Part shown: piece by piece, positions 24,503 to 34,036 of the stretch
How the letters are laid out: each line of letters begins with the position of its first letter
How positions within the stretch are numbered: the first letter of the stretch is position 1
Assembly (NCBI GenBank): GCA_040429635.1
Contig: CP158972.1
Location: forward strand, 1,064,001 to 1,128,000
Origin: Tamlana crocina
GTDB lineage: Bacteria > Bacteroidota > Bacteroidia > Flavobacteriales > Flavobacteriaceae
Length of the DNA stretch: 64,000 nt
Direction of reading: 5' to 3'
The notes under the pieces: generated by a model
What the model saw: the letters and a program-made list of their open reading frames with translations, nothing else
Database searches by the model: none
Told to the model about the DNA's origin: nothing
Position numbers and translations under genes: made by a program

Positions 24503-24976
24503 TTATTGGCTGTTGGTTTCAGCAATTGAATATTAATAACGAAGATTAGGATAATTAAAAAAAGTAATGAAATCATATAGAGATTTAGATGTTTGGAAGG
24601 AAGCCAGAAAGTTGGTTACTATCATATATGAATTCACTCAAGAATATCCTAAAGAAGAAATTTACGGAATAGTAAACCAAATGAGAAGGTGCGCAATTTC
24701 CATTCCTTCAAATATAGCAGAAGGGTGTGGAAGACAATCTTCAAAGGAAACAATACATTTTTTGTATATATCAAGAGGTTCTTTGTATGAATTAGAAACA
24801 CAATCTTTTCTATCTAAAGATTTAAATTTTCTTTCAGAAGAAGAACTGCATAAAATACTAGTTCAAATAGAAGCTTGTATGAAGTTGCTTAACGGATTTA
24901 TCAACTATTACAAGAAGTTATAAAAATGGAAATAACAAACAACAAGCAACAAAAAACAAACAACCAAACACGTTAC
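24486..24976 (+). mobile_element. Candidate small element: four-helix-bundle gene between inverted TTGGTTGTT repeats
   Basis: The left boundary (about 24487-24521: GTTGTTGGTTGCTAGTTATT...) and right boundary (about 24931-24970: AACAAACAACAAGCAAC...CAACCAAAC) are rough inverted copies of one low-complexity word. Between them lies a single four-helix-bundle gene, inserted between the two halves of metH. No transposase is present; if mobile, it would be moved in trans. The mobility is inferred. Confidence 0.4.
24567..24923 (+). CDS. Four-helix-bundle protein (23S rRNA intervening-sequence protein family)
   Basis: A 118-residue protein of the TIGR02436/S23 type. The characteristic features are the N-terminal [13 protein letters not shown], the central [18 protein letters not shown] and the LYELETQ segment, all on four amphipathic helices. 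Relatives occur as intervening-sequence proteins in 23S rRNA genes, and the diversity-generating retroelement factor Avd has the same fold; most free-standing copies have no known function. Its position between the two metH halves, with repeat words on both sides, is not explained by methionine synthesis. It ends two bases before a GTG/ATG-rich run leading into the second half. Confidence 0.88.
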   Translation: MKSYRDLDVWKEARKLVTIIYEFTQEYPKEEIYGIVNQMRRCAISIPSNIAEGCGRQSSKETIHFLYISRGSLYELETQSFLSKDLNFLSEEELHKILVQIEACMKLLNGFINYYKKL

Positions 24977-27625
24977 ATGAAATTATCAGGGTTAGAACCT
25001 CTAATTCTGAACGAAAACAGCAATTTTATCAATGTAGGAGAACGAACCAATGTGGCGGGATCACGAAAATTTCTTCGGTTGATCAAGGAGGAAAAATTCG
25101 ATGAAGCCCTCGATATTGCACGCCACCAAGTTGATGGAGGTGCACAGATTATCGATATAAATTTTGATGACGGACTTATAGACGGTAAGGAAGCCATGGT
25201 GAAGTTTTTAAACCTCATTGCTGCCGAGCCCGATATTTGCCGTGTGCCGATAATGATCGATAGTTCCAAATGGGAAATCATCGAAGCTGGGCTACAAGTG
25301 GTTCAGGGAAAATGTGTGGTGAATTCCATTTCATTAAAAGAAGGTGAAGAAAAATTCATCTGGGAAGCCAAGCAAATCCTGCGTTATGGAGCCGCCGTGA
25401 TTGTTATGGCGTTTGATGAAGTTGGGCAAGCTGATAATTACGAACGCCGTATTGAAATCGCCAAACGCTCGTACGATATTTTAGTAAACAAAGTCGGTTT
25501 CCCTTCCGAAGACATTATTTTCGATTTGAATATTTTCCCTGTGGCAACGGGTATGGACGAGCATCGAAAAAATGCTATCGACTTTATTGAAGCCACGCGT
25601 TGGGTGCGTGAAAATTTGCCCAATGTGAGTGTTAGCGGTGGGGTAAGCAACGTGTCGTTTTCTTTCCGAGGAAATAATATTGTCCGCGAAGCGATGCACT
25701 CGGTGTTTTTATATTATGCGATTCAGGCCGGAATGAATATGGGTATTGTAAACCCAGCTATGCTGGAGGTTTATGATGATATTCCGAAGGATTTGTTGGA
25801 GCATATCGAAGATGTGATTTTAGATCGCCGAGATGATGCTACCGAACGTTTGTTGGAGTTTGCGGAAACGGTAAAAGGTACCAAAGCTGAAAAAGCGGTA
25901 GATTTATCTTGGCGTGAAAACCCGTTGCAAGACCGAATAACTCATGCGTTGGTAAAAGGTATCGATGCTTATATTATTGAAGATGTTGAGCAGGCCAGAC
26001 AAGAAGCCGATAAACCTATTGAGGTTATTGAAGGCCATTTGATGATTGGAATGGATGTGGTGGGTGATTTGTTCGGGGCCGGAAAAATGTTTTTGCCACA
26101 AGTGGTGAAATCGGCGCGAGTGATGAAAAAAGCCGTGGCGTATCTCAATCCGTTTATTGAAGCCGAAAAATCAGATAAATCAGAACCCGTTGGTAAAATT
26201 TTAATGGCCACTGTAAAAGGCGATGTGCACGATATTGGTAAAAATATTGTGAGCGTGGTATTGGCTTGTAACAACTACGAAATTGTGGATTTGGGCGTAA
26301 TGGTGCCACCAGAAAAAATTATAGAAACCGCCATTAAAGAACGTGTGGATGCCATTGGGCTGTCGGGATTAATCACCCCGTCGCTGGATGAAATGGTGTA
26401 CCTCGCCAAAGAAATGCAACGCCAAAAATTTGAGTTGCCTCTGCTTATTGGGGGCGCTACGACATCTAAAGCACATACGGCCGTAAAAATAGACACACAA
26501 TACCAAAACGCGGTAGTGCACGTAAACGATGCCTCCAGAGCGGTAACCGTTGTGGGCGATTTATTGAACAAAAGAACATCGCACGAGTACGTGGCGAAAT
26601 TGAAAAAGGATTATGATGAGTTCCGTACCAAGTTTTTAAAACGAGGAAAAGAGAAATCATATATTTCGATTGAGGAAGCCCGTAAAAGAAAATATAAAAT
26701 TGACTGGGAAGCCGCTGAAATAGTGAAGCCCAACGAAATGGGCGTTCAAATGTTGAAGCAGCTCAGTTTAAAGGAATTGTTGCCGTTTATAGATTGGAGT
26801 CCGTTTTTTAGAAGTTGGGATTTGCACGGTAAATTCCCCGATATTTTGACTGACGAGGTGGTGGGCGAACAAGCAACCATTATGTACAACGAAGCCCTAG
26901 TGATGATTGAAGAAATCATCGCCAAGCAATCCTTAAAACCCAAAGCGGTTTTTGGTCTGTTTGAAGCCAACACCATAAACGACGACGACATTTCAGTGAA
27001 GAAAAAGGGCAAAGAAATAGCTGTTTTTAGGACATTGCGTCAACAATTGAGTAAACGCGAAGGGGTGCCTAATCATGCTTTGGCCGATTTTATCGCACCA
27101 GAGGAAAGTGGTAAAACTGATTATGTCGGCGCATTTTGCGTGGGCATTTTTGGCGCTCAGGAATTGGCGGATAGCTATAAAGCAAAACAGGACGATTACA
27201 ACGCTATCATGGCCCAAGCGATTGCCGATAGATTTGCCGAAGCTTTTGCCGAATATTTGCATCAACAAGTGCGAACAAAACACTGGGGCTATGCACCGAA
27301 TGAAGATTTGAGTAATGACGAACTGATAAAGGAAAGTTATAAAGGAATCCGTCCGGCTCCCGGTTATCCGGCGTGTCCAGACCATTTGGAAAAAGAAACC
27401 ATTTGGGACTTGTTGGAGGTGGAAAAAATTATTGGTGTAAAGCTTACCGAAAGTTTGGCCATGTGGCCAGCGGCGGCAGTTTCGGGTTATTATTTCGCCA
27501 ATCCGGAAGCGAAGTATTTTGGACTGGGGAAAATTACCGACGACCAAGTTACCGATTATGCCAATAGAAAAGGCATTGAAAAAGAGGTGGCCAGAAAATG
27601 GTTGCATGCCAATATAGCCGATTAG
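24977..27625 (+). CDS. metH: Methionine synthase, methyl-tetrahydrofolate/cobalamin/activation half (split MetH)
   Basis: Carries the remaining three modules of MetH in 882 residues: the pterin-binding domain ([14 protein letters not shown] at the N-terminus), the cobalamin cap and binding domain with the cobalt-ligand motif DVHDIGKNI near residue 415, and the SAM-dependent reactivation domain ([12 protein letters not shown] near residue 800). It transfers the methyl group from methyl-tetrahydrofolate to homocysteine held by the first half. I choose ATG 24977 ([10 protein letters not shown]); an upstream ATG at 24926 would add 17 Asn/Gln/Lys-rich residues encoded entirely by the low-complexity repeat and is unlikely to be native. 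Confidence 0.93.
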   Translation: MKLSGLEPLILNENSNFINVGERTNVAGSRKFLRLIKEEKFDEALDIARHQVDGGAQIIDINFDDGLIDGKEAMVKFLNLIAAEPDICRVPIMIDSSKWEIIEAGLQVVQGKCVVNSISLKEGEEKFIWEAKQILRYGAAVIVMAFDEVGQADNYERRIEIAKRSYDILVNKVGFPSEDIIFDLNIFPVATGMDEHRKNAIDFIEATRWVRENLPNVSVSGGVSNVSFSFRGNNIVREAMHSVFLYYAIQAGMNMGIVNPAMLEVYDDIPKDLLEHIEDVILDRRDDATERLLEFAETVKGTKAEKAVDLSWRENPLQDRITHALVKGIDAYIIEDVEQARQEADKPIEVIEGHLMIGMDVVGDLFGAGKMFLPQVVKSARVMKKAVAYLNPFIEAEKSDKSEPVGKILMATVKGDVHDIGKNIVSVVLACNNYEIVDLGVMVPPEKIIETAIKERVDAIGLSGLITPSLDEMVYLAKEMQRQKFELPLLIGGATTSKAHTAVKIDTQYQNAVVHVNDASRAVTVVGDLLNKRTSHEYVAKLKKDYDEFRTKFLKRGKEKSYISIEEARKRKYKIDWEAAEIVKPNEMGVQMLKQLSLKELLPFIDWSPFFRSWDLHGKFPDILTDEVVGEQATIMYNEALVMIEEIIAKQSLKPKAVFGLFEANTINDDDISVKKKGKEIAVFRTLRQQLSKREGVPNHALADFIAPEESGKTDYVGAFCVGIFGAQELADSYKAKQDDYNAIMAQAIADRFAEAFAEYLHQQVRTKHWGYAPNEDLSNDELIKESYKGIRPAPGYPACPDHLEKETIWDLLEVEKIIGVKLTESLAMWPAAAVSGYYFANPEAKYFGLGKITDDQVTDYANRKGIEKEVARKWLHANIAD

Positions 27626-27662
27626 TGTCGTCATGCTGAACTTGTTTCAGCATCACATGACA
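27626..27662 (+). repeat. Palindromic intergenic repeat (ATGCTGAA type)
   Basis: TGTCGTCATGCTGAA-CTTG-TTTCAGCATCACATGACA: ATGCTGAA at 27632-27639 pairs with TTCAGCAT at 27646-27653, and outer TGTC/GACA ends also pair. Related to the repeat at 11083-11110. It starts directly after the metH stop and may end its transcript. Confidence 0.6.
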
Positions 27663-27667
27663 GTGGT

Positions 27668-27770
27668 GCGTTAGGGATAGAAGTGGAAAGCCCGGAGCGA
27701 CGTTAGGAGCGAGGACTTGTAACGAATAGCCCGACCCAAGCATTGGGAAATGCTGTTGGATGGGTAACGC
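27668..27770 (+). ncRNA. Structured RNA candidate between metH and metF
   Basis: A G+C-richer 103-base block in an otherwise A+T-rich gap, closed by GCGTTA (27668-27673) and TAACGC (27765-27770). Inside are GAAGTGGAAAGCCCG and GAGGACTTGTAACGAATAGCCCGACC, words I recall as recurring in flavobacterial intergenic RNAs such as the Rfam Flavo-1 class, and a CAAGCATTGGGAAATGCTGTTGG arm that can form GCAT...ATGC. I cannot confirm the class. The 5' part could be a trans-acting RNA or a leader of metF, which starts 62 bases later. Confidence 0.5.
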
Positions 27771-27831
27771 CAAAAAAGCTGAAAAGAATAAAAATATAAC
27801 AAATTAAAGCTCCTTATGGGGATTTAGAGAA

Positions 27832-28788
27832 ATGAAAGTAACAGACCACATAAAAAACGCCAACGGAAAAACCTTGTTTTCGTTTGAAGTGATTCCACCA
27901 AAAAAGGGAACCAATATTCAGGATTTGTATGGTAATATAGATCCGTTAATGGAATTTAAACCGCCGTTTATTGATGTAACCACATCGCGCGAGGAGTATG
28001 TTTACGTTGATAAAGGCAATGGCCTTTTAGATAAGCGCATTACCCGCATGCGCCCCGGTACGGTGGGTATTTGTGCGTCGATTATGCACAAGTATAAAAT
28101 TGATGCGATTCCACATTTGTTGTGCGGTGGTTTTACCAAAGAGGAAACCGAATATGTGTTGGTTGATTGTCATTATTTGGGTATTGACAATGTCGTGGCT
28201 TTAAGAGGAGACGCGAGAAAAGATGAATCTTATTTCGTGCCAACCAAAGGCGGCAATGCTTATGCGAGCGAATTAGTCGAGCAAATCACAAACCTTAACA
28301 ACGGTAAGTATTTACATGATGATGTGGAGATTGAGCATAATTATGATTTCTGTATTGGTGTGGCCGGATACCCCGAAAAGCATATGGAAGCACCAAGTTT
28401 GGTAACGGATTTAAGACGGCTGAAAGCTAAGGTAGATGCCGGAGCAGATTACGTGGTTACCCAAATGTTTTTTGATAATAAAAAATACTTCGAGTTTGTG
28501 GATAAGGCTAGAGAAATAGGGATTACCGTACCTATTATCCCGGGAATTAAGCCTATTGCGGTAAAACGTCACCTTCAAATTTTACCCCAAGTGTTTAAAA
28601 TTGATTTACCACAAGATTTAATTGATGCTGTTGAAAATTGTAAAGATAACAAGGCCGTGAGACAAGTAGGCATTGAGTTTGCCATTCAGCAATCGAAGGA
28701 ATTGAAAGATGCTGGTGTGCCGTTTTTGCATTATTATTCCATGGGAAAAAGCGATAACATAAAAGCTATAGCTTCGGCGTTATTTTAA
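27832..28788 (+). CDS. metF: 5,10-methylenetetrahydrofolate reductase
   Basis: Produces 5-methyl-tetrahydrofolate, the methyl donor for the MetH pair upstream, using FAD and NADH. The 318-residue protein has LFSFEVIPPKKG near the N-terminus, the FAD-contacting ALRGD region, GVAGYPEKH and DYVVTQMFFD. A 206-base gap containing a palindromic repeat and a structured RNA candidate separates it from metH. Confidence 0.95.
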   Translation: MKVTDHIKNANGKTLFSFEVIPPKKGTNIQDLYGNIDPLMEFKPPFIDVTTSREEYVYVDKGNGLLDKRITRMRPGTVGICASIMHKYKIDAIPHLLCGGFTKEETEYVLVDCHYLGIDNVVALRGDARKDESYFVPTKGGNAYASELVEQITNLNNGKYLHDDVEIEHNYDFCIGVAGYPEKHMEAPSLVTDLRRLKAKVDAGADYVVTQMFFDNKKYFEFVDKAREIGITVPIIPGIKPIAVKRHLQILPQVFKIDLPQDLIDAVENCKDNKAVRQVGIEFAIQQSKELKDAGVPFLHYYSMGKSDNIKAIASALF

Positions 28789-28822
28789 ATATTCCGTTAC
28801 ATTTGCCCCAAATTTTAGTGTC

Positions 28823-29923
28823 ATGCGGTTTATTTTAACCTACATTATGTTGCTGGTTTCAGTATTAGTTTTTTCCCAGGAAAAGCAACATACTTCGTAT
28901 GTGGATGTCAATTATTTCTACGGAAATATCGCATTGCATAACAATGAAATTCTACATTTAATTCAGGGGCATCCCGAAGGAAGCATTATTGGCTGGAACA
29001 AAAAAACGTACGGTTTCAACGATTGGGAGCAGCGTTTCAATTTTCCCGATTACGGGATTTCGTTCGCTTATCAAAATCTAAAGAACGAGGTTCTGGGCAA
29101 TAATTATTCACTGTACGCCCATTACAATTTTTACTTTTTTAAAAGGAATTTGATGTTTAGGGTGGGCCAAGGTTTGGCATACAATACCAATCCGTACCAT
29201 AAAGAAAGCAATTTTAAAAATGTGGCTTTTGGTTCGAAATTTATGAGCAGTACCTATGTGATGCTCAACTATAAAAAAGAACGGCTTTTTGATAGATTCG
29301 GACTTCAAGCTGGTTTTTCATTGATTCATTATTCCAACGCTAATGTAAAATCACCCAATAATGGTACTAATTCCGTGACTTTTAATGTGGGATTGAATTA
29401 TAATTTGGATGACACCGATTTAGAATATCAACGCGATTTAGATAAAAAAGCCGATCAAGAGTTTTCAGAACCCATTAAATATAATTTAGTATTTCGAAGT
29501 GGTATTAATGAAAGCGATGTGGTTGGCAGCGGACAGTTTGCTATGTATGTGGCCTCTGCTTATGCCGATAAGCGCATTAATAAAACCAGTGCACTGCAAT
29601 TGGGGGGCGACGTGTTTTTTTCCAATTTTTTAAAGGAACTCATTTATTATGAAAGCGTCGCTTTTCCTGAAAAAGAGGTGTCGGGCGATGAGGATCATAA
29701 ACGGGTTGGTGTTTTTGCTGGGCACGAATTGTTTATAAATAGGATGTCGTTACTCACCCAATTGGGCTATTATGTGCATTATCCATTCGATTTTGAAGGT
29801 CGGGTTTACACGCGTTTGGGGTTAAAACGCTATTTTGGAGAAAAGTGGTTCGGTACTTTAAGTTTAAAATCACACGGAGCAAAAGCTGAAGGTGTGGAAT
29901 TTGGAATTGGTGTACGATTGTAA
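28823..29923 (+). CDS. PagL-like outer-membrane acyloxyacyl hydrolase
   Basis: A 366-residue protein with a Sec signal peptide (about residues 1-18, ending LVFSQ) and alternating beta-strand patterns of an outer-membrane barrel. The segment GFSLIHYSNANVKSPNNGTNS carries the His-Ser-Asn arrangement of PagL-family lipid A 3-O-deacylases (acyloxyacyl hydrolase domain). The protein is about twice the size of PagL, with a charged mid-region (residues about 195-225) followed by more strands, as in Bacteroidota homologues. It probably trims lipid A acyl chains. The catalytic Glu was not located with certainty. Confidence 0.7.
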   Translation: MRFILTYIMLLVSVLVFSQEKQHTSYVDVNYFYGNIALHNNEILHLIQGHPEGSIIGWNKKTYGFNDWEQRFNFPDYGISFAYQNLKNEVLGNNYSLYAHYNFYFFKRNLMFRVGQGLAYNTNPYHKESNFKNVAFGSKFMSSTYVMLNYKKERLFDRFGLQAGFSLIHYSNANVKSPNNGTNSVTFNVGLNYNLDDTDLEYQRDLDKKADQEFSEPIKYNLVFRSGINESDVVGSGQFAMYVASAYADKRINKTSALQLGGDVFFSNFLKELIYYESVAFPEKEVSGDEDHKRVGVFAGHELFINRMSLLTQLGYYVHYPFDFEGRVYTRLGLKRYFGEKWFGTLSLKSHGAKAEGVEFGIGVRL

Positions 29924-29924
29924 A

Positions 29925-30671
29925 ATGAAGAAAATAATTTACATATTATGTGCGTTGGTTTTGTGGTCGTGCGATAGCGAAAACACAGGCGATTGCTTTC
30001 AAACGGCAGGAGAACCCATCCAAAATGAAGTGATGCTTCCTTCCTTTAATAAAATTCTGGTGAACCGAGATGTTGAATTGGTCATCACACAAGGGGCAGA
30101 ACAAAAAGTAATCGTTGAAACCGGAAAAAACTTGATGAATGATGTGGTTGCTGAGGTGATTGAAAATCGACTTGTTTTAACCAATAACAATACCTGTAAT
30201 TATGTACGTGATTACGGTATAACCAAAGTATTTGTAACCTCGCCAAACCTTACCGAAATTAGAAGTTCTACCCAATACGATATCAGTTCAAACGGTGTTT
30301 TAACTTACCCAAGCCTGACTTTGTTTTCAGAAGATTTTGGTGCGCCAGATACCTTCAATGTGGGCGATTTTAGACTGAATTTGAACAATGAAAACTTGAC
30401 TGTAGCTTTTAATAATCTTTCGGTGTGCTACGTTGAAGGCGAAACCGAAAATTTGAACATCAATTTTGCGGCCGGGAACGCGCGTTATGAAGGCAGAAAT
30501 CTAATAGCCCAAAAGGTAAATGTAAACAACCGAAGCTCGAACGATATGGTTGTAAACCCACAACAGGAAATAACAGGTGTTATTCGGGGTGTAGGAAATG
30601 TCATTTCCGTGAACCAGCCTCCATTGGTTAATGTGGAGGAGCTTTACAAAGGCCGATTAATTTTCGAATAG
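29925..30671 (+). CDS. GIN-domain (head GIN) lipoprotein
   Basis: A 248-residue exported protein with a lipoprotein signal ending in LWSC (Cys at about residue 15). The body is a repetitive beta-structure with the pattern of the putative auto-transporter adhesin head GIN domain (DUF2807): FNKILVNRDVELVITQG followed by repeated short strands. ATG 29925 is chosen because it gives the intact lipobox; an upstream ATG overlaps the preceding gene. It follows the PagL-like gene by one base, so the two are co-transcribed, and its last 15 bases overlap the end of ackA on the other strand. Confidence 0.8.
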   Translation: MKKIIYILCALVLWSCDSENTGDCFQTAGEPIQNEVMLPSFNKILVNRDVELVITQGAEQKVIVETGKNLMNDVVAEVIENRLVLTNNNTCNYVRDYGITKVFVTSPNLTEIRSSTQYDISSNGVLTYPSLTLFSEDFGAPDTFNVGDFRLNLNNENLTVAFNNLSVCYVEGETENLNINFAAGNARYEGRNLIAQKVNVNNRSSNDMVVNPQQEITGVIRGVGNVISVNQPPLVNVEELYKGRLIFE

Positions 30672-31844
30672 CTCTACCGCTTGTTTGGCAATTTCCAATT
30701 CTTCATTGGTTGGTATAACCAAAGTTTTAACTTTAGCCCCTTTTGCACTAATATCGTGGAGGGTTTTAGTGCGAATTTGGTTTTTATCCTCGTCAATTTC
30801 AATCCCTAAAAACTCAAGGTCTTTACAAACCAATTCCCTTACATAGGAACAGTTTTCTCCTATGCCCGCAGTAAAAACAATAGCATCCAATCCATTTAAA
30901 ATGGCGGTATAGCTTCCTATATATTTTTTTATGCGGTAAGCATTCATTTGCAGTGCTAATTGGCAACTTTTGTAGCCGCGTTCTGCCTTTGTCAGAATAT
31001 CCCTTAAGTCACTGTAGCCCGTTAAGCCCATCATGCCGCTTTCTTTTAGTAAAAGGGATTCAATATCGCTAAGACTGTAACTTAGGTTTTTTGCCAAATG
31101 GAAAATAACGGCAGGATCTATGTCGCCGCTACGTGTTCCCATGATTAAGCCGTTCAAGGGGGTTAAACCCATGGAATGGTCTATACTTTTACCGTCTTTT
31201 ATGGCGGTCATGCTACAGCCATTACCTAAATGGATGGTAATAATTTTCGATTGTTTTTTTTCGAGATACTCAATCGCTTTTTCCGAAACATATTTGTGGC
31301 TGGTGCCGTGGAATCCGTACAGGCGTATTTTATGTTTTTTGAAAAGTGTTTCCGGAATTGCGTATCTATAGGCATATTCAGGAATGCTTTGGTGAAATGC
31401 AGTATCGAAAATAGCAGCTTGTTTAGCCTTTGGGAAAACCGTTTCGGCTACTTTAATGCCTTCAAAGTTGGCAGGGTTGTGCAAAGGTGCTAAACTCGAC
31501 AAGTCATTAATCTGCTCTTTTACTATGGAGTTGATTTCGGTGGTTTTATCAAACAATGCCCCGCCTTGTACCACACGATGCCCAACAATATCGATATCGT
31601 CTTTAGACTTGATGATTCCGGTTTTGGAGTCCAGTAACTGTTTAGATAATAATTTTAGTCCTTTTTTATGGGTTAAAATAGGGGTTTCTACCTCTATACA
31701 GTCATCGGCGGTTTTATAAACAAATCGGGCATCGTTCATGCCAATGCGCTCAATTAACCCCGAACAAAGAATTTGTTCTTCTGGCATTGAAAACAATTGA
31801 AATTTTATGGATGAACTTCCTGAGTTTAGAACAAGTACTTGCAT
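30657..31844 (-). CDS. ackA: Acetate kinase
   Basis: Interconverts acetyl phosphate and acetate with ATP. The 395-residue protein opens with VLNSGSSSIKFQLF (phosphate-binding), and has GFHGTSHKYVSE and the GTRSGDIDP and TAGIGENC motifs of the ASKHA fold. It lies two bases after pta on the same strand, forming the standard acetyl-CoA to acetate module. Its 3' end overlaps the convergent GIN-domain gene by 15 bases. Confidence 0.96.
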   Translation of the reverse strand: MQVLVLNSGSSSIKFQLFSMPEEQILCSGLIERIGMNDARFVYKTADDCIEVETPILTHKKGLKLLSKQLLDSKTGIIKSKDDIDIVGHRVVQGGALFDKTTEINSIVKEQINDLSSLAPLHNPANFEGIKVAETVFPKAKQAAIFDTAFHQSIPEYAYRYAIPETLFKKHKIRLYGFHGTSHKYVSEKAIEYLEKKQSKIITIHLGNGCSMTAIKDGKSIDHSMGLTPLNGLIMGTRSGDIDPAVIFHLAKNLSYSLSDIESLLLKESGMMGLTGYSDLRDILTKAERGYKSCQLALQMNAYRIKKYIGSYTAILNGLDAIVFTAGIGENCSYVRELVCKDLEFLGIEIDEDKNQIRTKTLHDISAKGAKVKTLVIPTNEELEIAKQAVELFEN

Positions 31845-31846
31845 GT

Positions 31847-33937
31847 TTAGAGATCTTGGGCTTGAATAGCGGTTATAATTACGGTGCTGTAAATGTCATC
31901 TGCCGTACAGCCACGGCTTAAATCGTTGACGGGTTTGTTAAGGCCTTGCAGCATAGGGCCAATGGCCAATGCCCCAGTTTCTCGTTGCACGGCTTTATAG
32001 GTGTTGTTCCCGGTGTTAAGGTCTGGAAAAATTAAAACACTGGCTTGTCCGGCAACTTCAGAGTCTGGAAGTTTGCTTCTGCCAATGCGTATATCAACAG
32101 CCGCATCATACTGAATGGGGCCTTCAATTTTTAGTTCGGGGGCTTTTTCTTTAGCTATTCGTGTGGCTTGACGCACTTTATCAACATCTTCCCCTTTTCC
32201 AGATGTGCCCGAAGAATACGATAACATGGCCACTTTGGGTTCTACTCCAAAATTTAGTGCCGTTTGCGCTGAAGAAATTGCAATTTCTGCTAGCTGTTCG
32301 GCATTGGGGTTAGGGTTGATGGCGCAATCGCCAAAAATAGATACGCGGTCTTCCAAGCACATGAAGAATACCGAAGAAACAATATTTACACCAGGTTTGG
32401 TTTTTATAAACTGTAAAGCCGGACGTAAAGTGTGGGCGGTGGTATGCACAGCACCCGATACCATACCGTCGGCATGCCCTTTATGAATCATCATAGTGGC
32501 AAAGTAAGATACATCGGCCATGGCATCTCTGGCCATGTCTAGGTTTACGTTTTTATGTTTTCTGAGCTCATAAAAGGTGTTAACGTAGTCTTCAAAATGA
32601 GGAGAATGGGTGGGAGATACCACATTAACGTCTTCTAAATTTAATGGGATATCTTGTTTTTCTATGATTTCTCTAATTTTATCCTTTTCACCGATTAAGG
32701 TTAAATCGACCACGTGTGCATGTATTAATCTTGCAGCGGCTCGCAAAACACGCTCGTCGTAGCCTTCGGGTAAAACAATGTGCTTTTTGTCTTTTAAAGC
32801 TCGTTGAAGCAGATTGTATTGGAACATTCTCGGAGTAAAAATACCCGATTTGTGTGTAATGAGATCGTTAGCTAATTTATCGGTATTAATATGTTTTTCG
32901 AAAGTTTCAATAGAGGTGTTTATCTTTTCGATGTTTTCGGCGTAAATCCTCGATTTTATTTTTCCGATGGTATTGGTAGTTGAAAACGTACCGCTTTTTA
33001 CACTAATGATGGGCACTACACTTGAAAGTCCTTCAATGAGGCGTAAAATAGGATCTTCCGGAATCAATCCACCAGTTAAAACGATACCTGATATTTTAGG
33101 ATAGTTTTTAGAAATATTGGCTTGAAGTGCTCCTAAAATAATATCGGCACGATCGCCAGGTGTAATGACTAAGGCATTTTCTTTGAGGTGGATTAAGTAG
33201 TTGCGCAATTGCATAGCACCAACACTATAGCTTTCGGCTTGGTTGTTAATCATGTCCTTGCCAAAAAGGAGTTCGCCGTTAAGTGTTTTTACGATTTCTT
33301 TGATGGTTGGGCTGGCCAAACTGCCAATTTTTGGAATAACGTTAATATCGGTGTCTTCGTTAATTCTTGACTTCAAAAGAGTTTTTAAAGACGAAATATC
33401 TTCAGGGTTTATTTTGTTGGCCATTATGGAAAGCACGTCCACCTCTTCTTTAAAAGCATCGTGCGCCAATTGTACGTGGTCAACAACTTCGGATACCGTT
33501 TTGCCGTCGCCTTGGCAAACAATAATAACGGGAAGTCCCAGGTTTTTTGAAATCAGCAAGTTGATATCTAGCTCTATACTGGAGTTTTCATGGGAGAAGT
33601 CGGTGCCTTCAACCAAAACAAAATCAAAATGCTCTTCAAGATATTTGTATTTTTTAATGATTTCGTCGATAACATCGCCAGCTTTACCTTTATTATAAAG
33701 GTTTAATACTTCGTTTCGCGTAAAAGCAAAGGTTTTTTTGTAGTTGAGGTCAATTTCAAAATGGGAAATAACGGTGCTTATATGGTTGTCCATTTCGCCA
33801 TCTTCGGTGTCCTCAATAATGGGCCTAAAATAGCCTACTTTGGCCGTTTTGCCCAAAAGCATGCGCATTAAGCCCAGAACAATTACCGATTTTCCGCTGT
33901 TGGGCTCTAGTGTGGCTACATAAATTCCTTTACTCAT
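31847..33937 (-). CDS. pta: Phosphate acetyltransferase, long form
   Basis: Converts acetyl-CoA and phosphate to acetyl phosphate. The 696-residue protein is the long form: an N-terminal P-loop BioD-like domain (LEPNSGKSVIVLGLMRML), a central DRTGG domain (about residues 220-330) and the catalytic C-terminal domain from about residue 375 (PEGYDERVLRAA, GMVSGAVHTTAHTLRP, SYSSGTSGKG, ADIRIGRSKLPDSE region). The N-terminal domains are regulatory in enterobacterial Pta. It is the first gene of pta-ackA. Confidence 0.95.
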   Translation of the reverse strand: MSKGIYVATLEPNSGKSVIVLGLMRMLLGKTAKVGYFRPIIEDTEDGEMDNHISTVISHFEIDLNYKKTFAFTRNEVLNLYNKGKAGDVIDEIIKKYKYLEEHFDFVLVEGTDFSHENSSIELDINLLISKNLGLPVIIVCQGDGKTVSEVVDHVQLAHDAFKEEVDVLSIMANKINPEDISSLKTLLKSRINEDTDINVIPKIGSLASPTIKEIVKTLNGELLFGKDMINNQAESYSVGAMQLRNYLIHLKENALVITPGDRADIILGALQANISKNYPKISGIVLTGGLIPEDPILRLIEGLSSVVPIISVKSGTFSTTNTIGKIKSRIYAENIEKINTSIETFEKHINTDKLANDLITHKSGIFTPRMFQYNLLQRALKDKKHIVLPEGYDERVLRAAARLIHAHVVDLTLIGEKDKIREIIEKQDIPLNLEDVNVVSPTHSPHFEDYVNTFYELRKHKNVNLDMARDAMADVSYFATMMIHKGHADGMVSGAVHTTAHTLRPALQFIKTKPGVNIVSSVFFMCLEDRVSIFGDCAINPNPNAEQLAEIAISSAQTALNFGVEPKVAMLSYSSGTSGKGEDVDKVRQATRIAKEKAPELKIEGPIQYDAAVDIRIGRSKLPDSEVAGQASVLIFPDLNTGNNTYKAVQRETGALAIGPMLQGLNKPVNDLSRGCTADDIYSTVIITAIQAQDL

Positions 33938-34036
33938 TGTTATTAGTTTTTATTTGAAAACAACATTTTATTTACTTGTTGTTGCAAAATTAACAAGTGC
34001 GTTTTGGGTTATTAATGATAAATATCATACTTGAAC

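Noticed and set aside
24926-24976. N-terminal extension of the second metH half from ATG 24926
   Set aside because: The 17 residues are Asn/Gln/Lys-rich and encoded by the low-complexity repeat; the conserved protein begins at ATG 24977.
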